Made by a program: the position numbers and the translations under genes. 6,257 nt of DNA from FEN-1297 sp046705645 (lineage in GTDB: Bacteria > Bacteroidota > Ignavibacteria > Ignavibacteriales > Ignavibacteriaceae), in assembly GCA_046705645.1 (NCBI GenBank), contig JBJKQE010000258.1, positions 1 through 6,257 of the forward strand. Reading direction: 5' to 3'. A model generated the notes under the pieces. It worked only from the letters and a program-made list of their open reading frames with translations. It did not search any database and had not been told where the DNA came from. Positions 5,721 to 6,257 of the stretch are shown here, piece after piece (the stretch's first letter is position 1; each line of letters begins with the position of its first letter).

Positions 5721-5723
5721 CTT

Positions 5724-6119
5724 ATGACTTTTGTATATATAATTATCGGCATATTGGTTTTGTTCTTTGGGATGCAATTCTTAATGATCTTTTCAGCCAA
5801 AAGAGCTAAAGGCACAAAAATTTCGGGATTAAACGGAAGCTTAAAAATTCTTGAAAAAGACGGATCAAAAGGTATAATTTATTTTTACAGCCCAAGCTGC
5901 AGAGCCTGTAAAATGCAATCACCCATAATAAAATCATTGCAGCGGGGATATAAAAATATTTTTGATGTTGATATTTCAAGAGATATGGAAACAGCTCGTT
6001 TATTCGGTATAAAAGCGACGCCGACAACGTTGGCAATAAAAAACGGAATTATTGATGAAGTTTTTGTCGGAGTTAAGCAGCAAAATATTTTTGAAAATTT
6101 TTTAAGGAATAAAAATTAA
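5724..6119 (+). CDS. Membrane-anchored thioredoxin-like protein
   Basis: This 131-residue protein has one N-terminal membrane helix (about 4-23, VYIIIGILVLFFGMQFLMIF), then a positively charged stretch, then a thioredoxin fold (about 35-128). The redox motif is C59-R-A-C62 within YFYSPSCRACKMQSP, where most thioredoxins have CGPC. The cis-proline loop is ATPTT with P100, and FDVDISRD (80-87) plus ARLFGIKATPT (91-101) fit the standard fold order. AKRAKG after the helix suggests that the domain lies on the cytoplasmic side (positive-inside rule). It could reduce disulfides or take sulfur from the persulfide of the co-encoded rhodanese. It starts 3 bases after the YgaP-type gene stop and ends 1 base before the DUF302 gene, so all three are probably translated from one message. 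The start is chosen to include the whole anchor. Confidence 0.92.
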   Translation: MTFVYIIIGILVLFFGMQFLMIFSAKRAKGTKISGLNGSLKILEKDGSKGIIYFYSPSCRACKMQSPIIKSLQRGYKNIFDVDISRDMETARLFGIKATPTTLAIKNGIIDEVFVGVKQQNIFENFLRNKN

Positions 6120-6120
6120 A

Positions 6121-6257
6121 ATGAGATACGGATTTTCTAAAACAGTTTCCCTGCCTTTTGAAGAGGCATTGGAAAAAATAACCGGGGAGTTAAAGAAAGA
6201 GGGTTTCGGTGTTTTAACCGAAATAGATGTTAAGGATACACTAAAGAAAAAGTTAAA
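6121..6257 (+). CDS. DUF302 family protein, 5' part only (cut by window end)
   Basis: The ATG at 6121 opens a frame that runs off the window after 45 complete codons. The visible start, MRYGFSKTVSLPFEEALEKI followed by KKEGFGVLTEIDVKDTLKKKL (25-45), is the well-known beginning of DUF302 proteins: a YGFSK strand, a helix, then the FGVLTEIDVKxTLKxKL motif. Full members are roughly 125-150 residues, so most of the domain lies outside. The family is a small soluble alpha/beta fold of unknown biochemical role, often found near sulfur and thiol redox genes. AGGA at 6105-6108 is 12 bases from the ATG, rather far, and the stop of the thioredoxin-like gene ends one base before the start, indicating an operon. 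No signal peptide is seen. Confidence 0.88.
   Translation, partial: MRYGFSKTVSLPFEEALEKITGELKKEGFGVLTEIDVKDTLKKKL

Noticed and set aside
5806..6036. Open frame on the - strand inside the thioredoxin-like gene
   Set aside because: Antisense shadow of a clear thioredoxin fold.

Overview
The window is AT-rich bacterial chromosome. Weak or absent Shine-Dalgarno sites at most starts, A-rich leaders, and homologues typical of the Bacteroidota/Ignavibacteriota/Chlorobiota (FCB) group suggest a member of that group. This placement is inferred from style and gene content; there is no rRNA or other marker gene. No tRNA, rRNA, CRISPR array, insertion sequence or phage gene is visible.

Left part (1-1792, + strand): the 3' end of an unrecognised gene, then two tandem genes for related secreted proteins of unknown function. 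The first of these (358-974) is broken by three apparent single-base frameshifts. The second (989-1792) is intact. Homology between them is readable directly: AFGNWK, an I-V-x-V-L-T-G strand, and matching C-termini.

Middle part (1795-4521, - strand): a GNAT-type acetyltransferase converging on the secreted-protein gene, a complete AmtB-type ammonium transporter with all its conduction residues and no PII gene beside it, a roughly 340-base non-coding stretch holding a short GC-rich island, and a small ABM-fold (putative monooxygenase) gene with a good ribosome binding site.

Right part (4882-6257, + strand): after a roughly 360-base AT-rich gap comes a tight run of five small genes: membrane-anchored rhodanese, DUF6132-like two-helix membrane protein, YgaP-type (DUF2892) two-helix membrane protein, membrane-anchored thioredoxin-like protein, and the start of a DUF302 protein cut by the window end. 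Gaps are from -19 to +15 bases, so this is almost certainly one operon. Each of the first four carries one or more cysteines in a membrane or membrane-anchored setting, which suggests a membrane-bound sulfane-sulfur or thiol relay. It is the best candidate in the window for a poorly described system.
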